A model generated the notes under the pieces. That model was given only the letters and a program-made list of their open reading frames with translations, made no database searches and was not told the origin of the DNA. Of a stretch of DNA of 64,000 nt, positions 63,757 to 64,000 are shown one piece after another. Position 1 is the first letter of the stretch, and each line of letters begins with the position of its first letter. The translations under genes were made by a program, and so were the position numbers. Source of the stretch: Hortaea werneckii (Eukaryota > Ascomycota > Dothideomycetes > Mycosphaerellales > Teratosphaeriaceae); the NCBI GenBank assembly GCA_037044905.1, contig JBAOKB010000102.1, forward strand, positions 62,001 to 126,000, read 5' to 3'.

Positions 63757-64000
63757 GGAGGATATCCTAGGTCGCTACGAAGACTGATTCATAAGCACTT
63801 ACCAAAAACTATTTCTCTTTGCCCATCTGTGCCAATTGCGTTAGTCGGACTTGGGACGATTTTACAGCATTCAAGCAGAGTATCAGTAGGCTGCGGCAAA
63901 CTTCAGGGATGATCTTCTCAGTAAAAAGCTCCATGATCCGTTCATTTTGTCACCTAATTATGATCCTGGAAGACATGATACAATCTAGACTTCGTCGAAA

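Larger units (their letters stand above)
63435..64000. other. Right-end region with pyrimidine microsatellites
   Basis: No convincing gene. A 41-codon minus-strand frame (63934-63809) with a GTAAGT donor just beyond it could be a piece of a gene entering from the right. Confidence 0.4.

Noticed and set aside
1..64000. CRISPR arrays, prophage, insertion sequences, operons, biosynthetic gene cluster
   Set aside because: The genes are intron-bearing fungal genes in mixed orientations; no spaced direct repeats, integrases, or PKS/NRPS/terpene enzymes were seen.

Overview
This is a nuclear window from a filamentous ascomycete. The genes carry short (about 50-90 nt) GT-AG introns, and their products include fungus-specific families: a Zn2Cys6 regulator, Kre9/Knh1, MEP1-type M43 protease and Mrp51. 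The gene set and GC-rich coding sequence would suit a Dothideomycete, but that placement is inference. Nothing in the window is bacterial, plasmid or viral.

Layout, left to right. 1-784: cyclophilin (-, cut by the left edge). 1709-1820: intron-containing tRNA-Pro(CGG). 3316-5097: two-PAS-domain protein (-). 5098-9062: 4 kb gene-free gap. 9063-10801: WD40 protein matching EED, the H3K27me3-reading subunit of PRC2. 10954-12396: Zng1-type zinc GTPase (-). 12727-14407: MOB3/phocein of the STRIPAK complex. 15235-16760: coiled-coil protein of unknown role (-). 17116-19101: Hsp70/HSPA12-like protein. 20698-22246: Msp1 AAA extractase (-), divergent from thymidylate synthase (22598-23638). 24185-24740: an AT-rich, MITE-like inverted-repeat element. 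24952-26838: CorA-type transporter. 27613-28570: unusual SDR. 29784-31226: disordered protein with an internal duplication (-). 32123-33667: Rrp8 rRNA methyltransferase (-). 35125-35841: AcpS-type phosphopantetheinyl transferase (-), divergent from AP-1 beta-adaptin (36311-38813). 39553-40197: EMC4 (-), divergent from a small secreted protein (40487-41344). 42267-45642: nine-exon Zn2Cys6 regulator of the CTF1/FarA type (-). 47740-49329: mitoribosomal Mrp51 (-), divergent from a Kre9/Knh1 cell-wall protein (49753-50595). 51034-52521: Xaa-Pro dipeptidase. 53103-54130: secreted MEP1-like metalloprotease. 54637-56004: low-complexity protein (-). 58259-59044: mitoribosomal bS21m (-), divergent from an RBM25-like splicing factor (59421-61745). 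62475-63434: unknown protein.

Most genes are housekeeping and unlinked in pathway. Several are arranged as divergent pairs sharing 290-470 bp promoters. The points most worth a second look are: a Zn2Cys6 gene whose conserved zinc finger is restored only by an intron ending in TG instead of AG; the MITE-like element; an exact MluI cell-cycle box pair upstream of thymidylate synthase; a 38-C run inside the intron that splits the metalloprotease active-site motif; an SDR lacking the catalytic lysine; an Hsp70-like protein with a basic insertion; and an exact 10-bp palindrome found in three intergenic regions.

Exon coordinates were placed by hand from splice motifs and reading-frame continuity. 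They are firm where a conserved domain crosses the junction and weaker at N termini, especially for EED.
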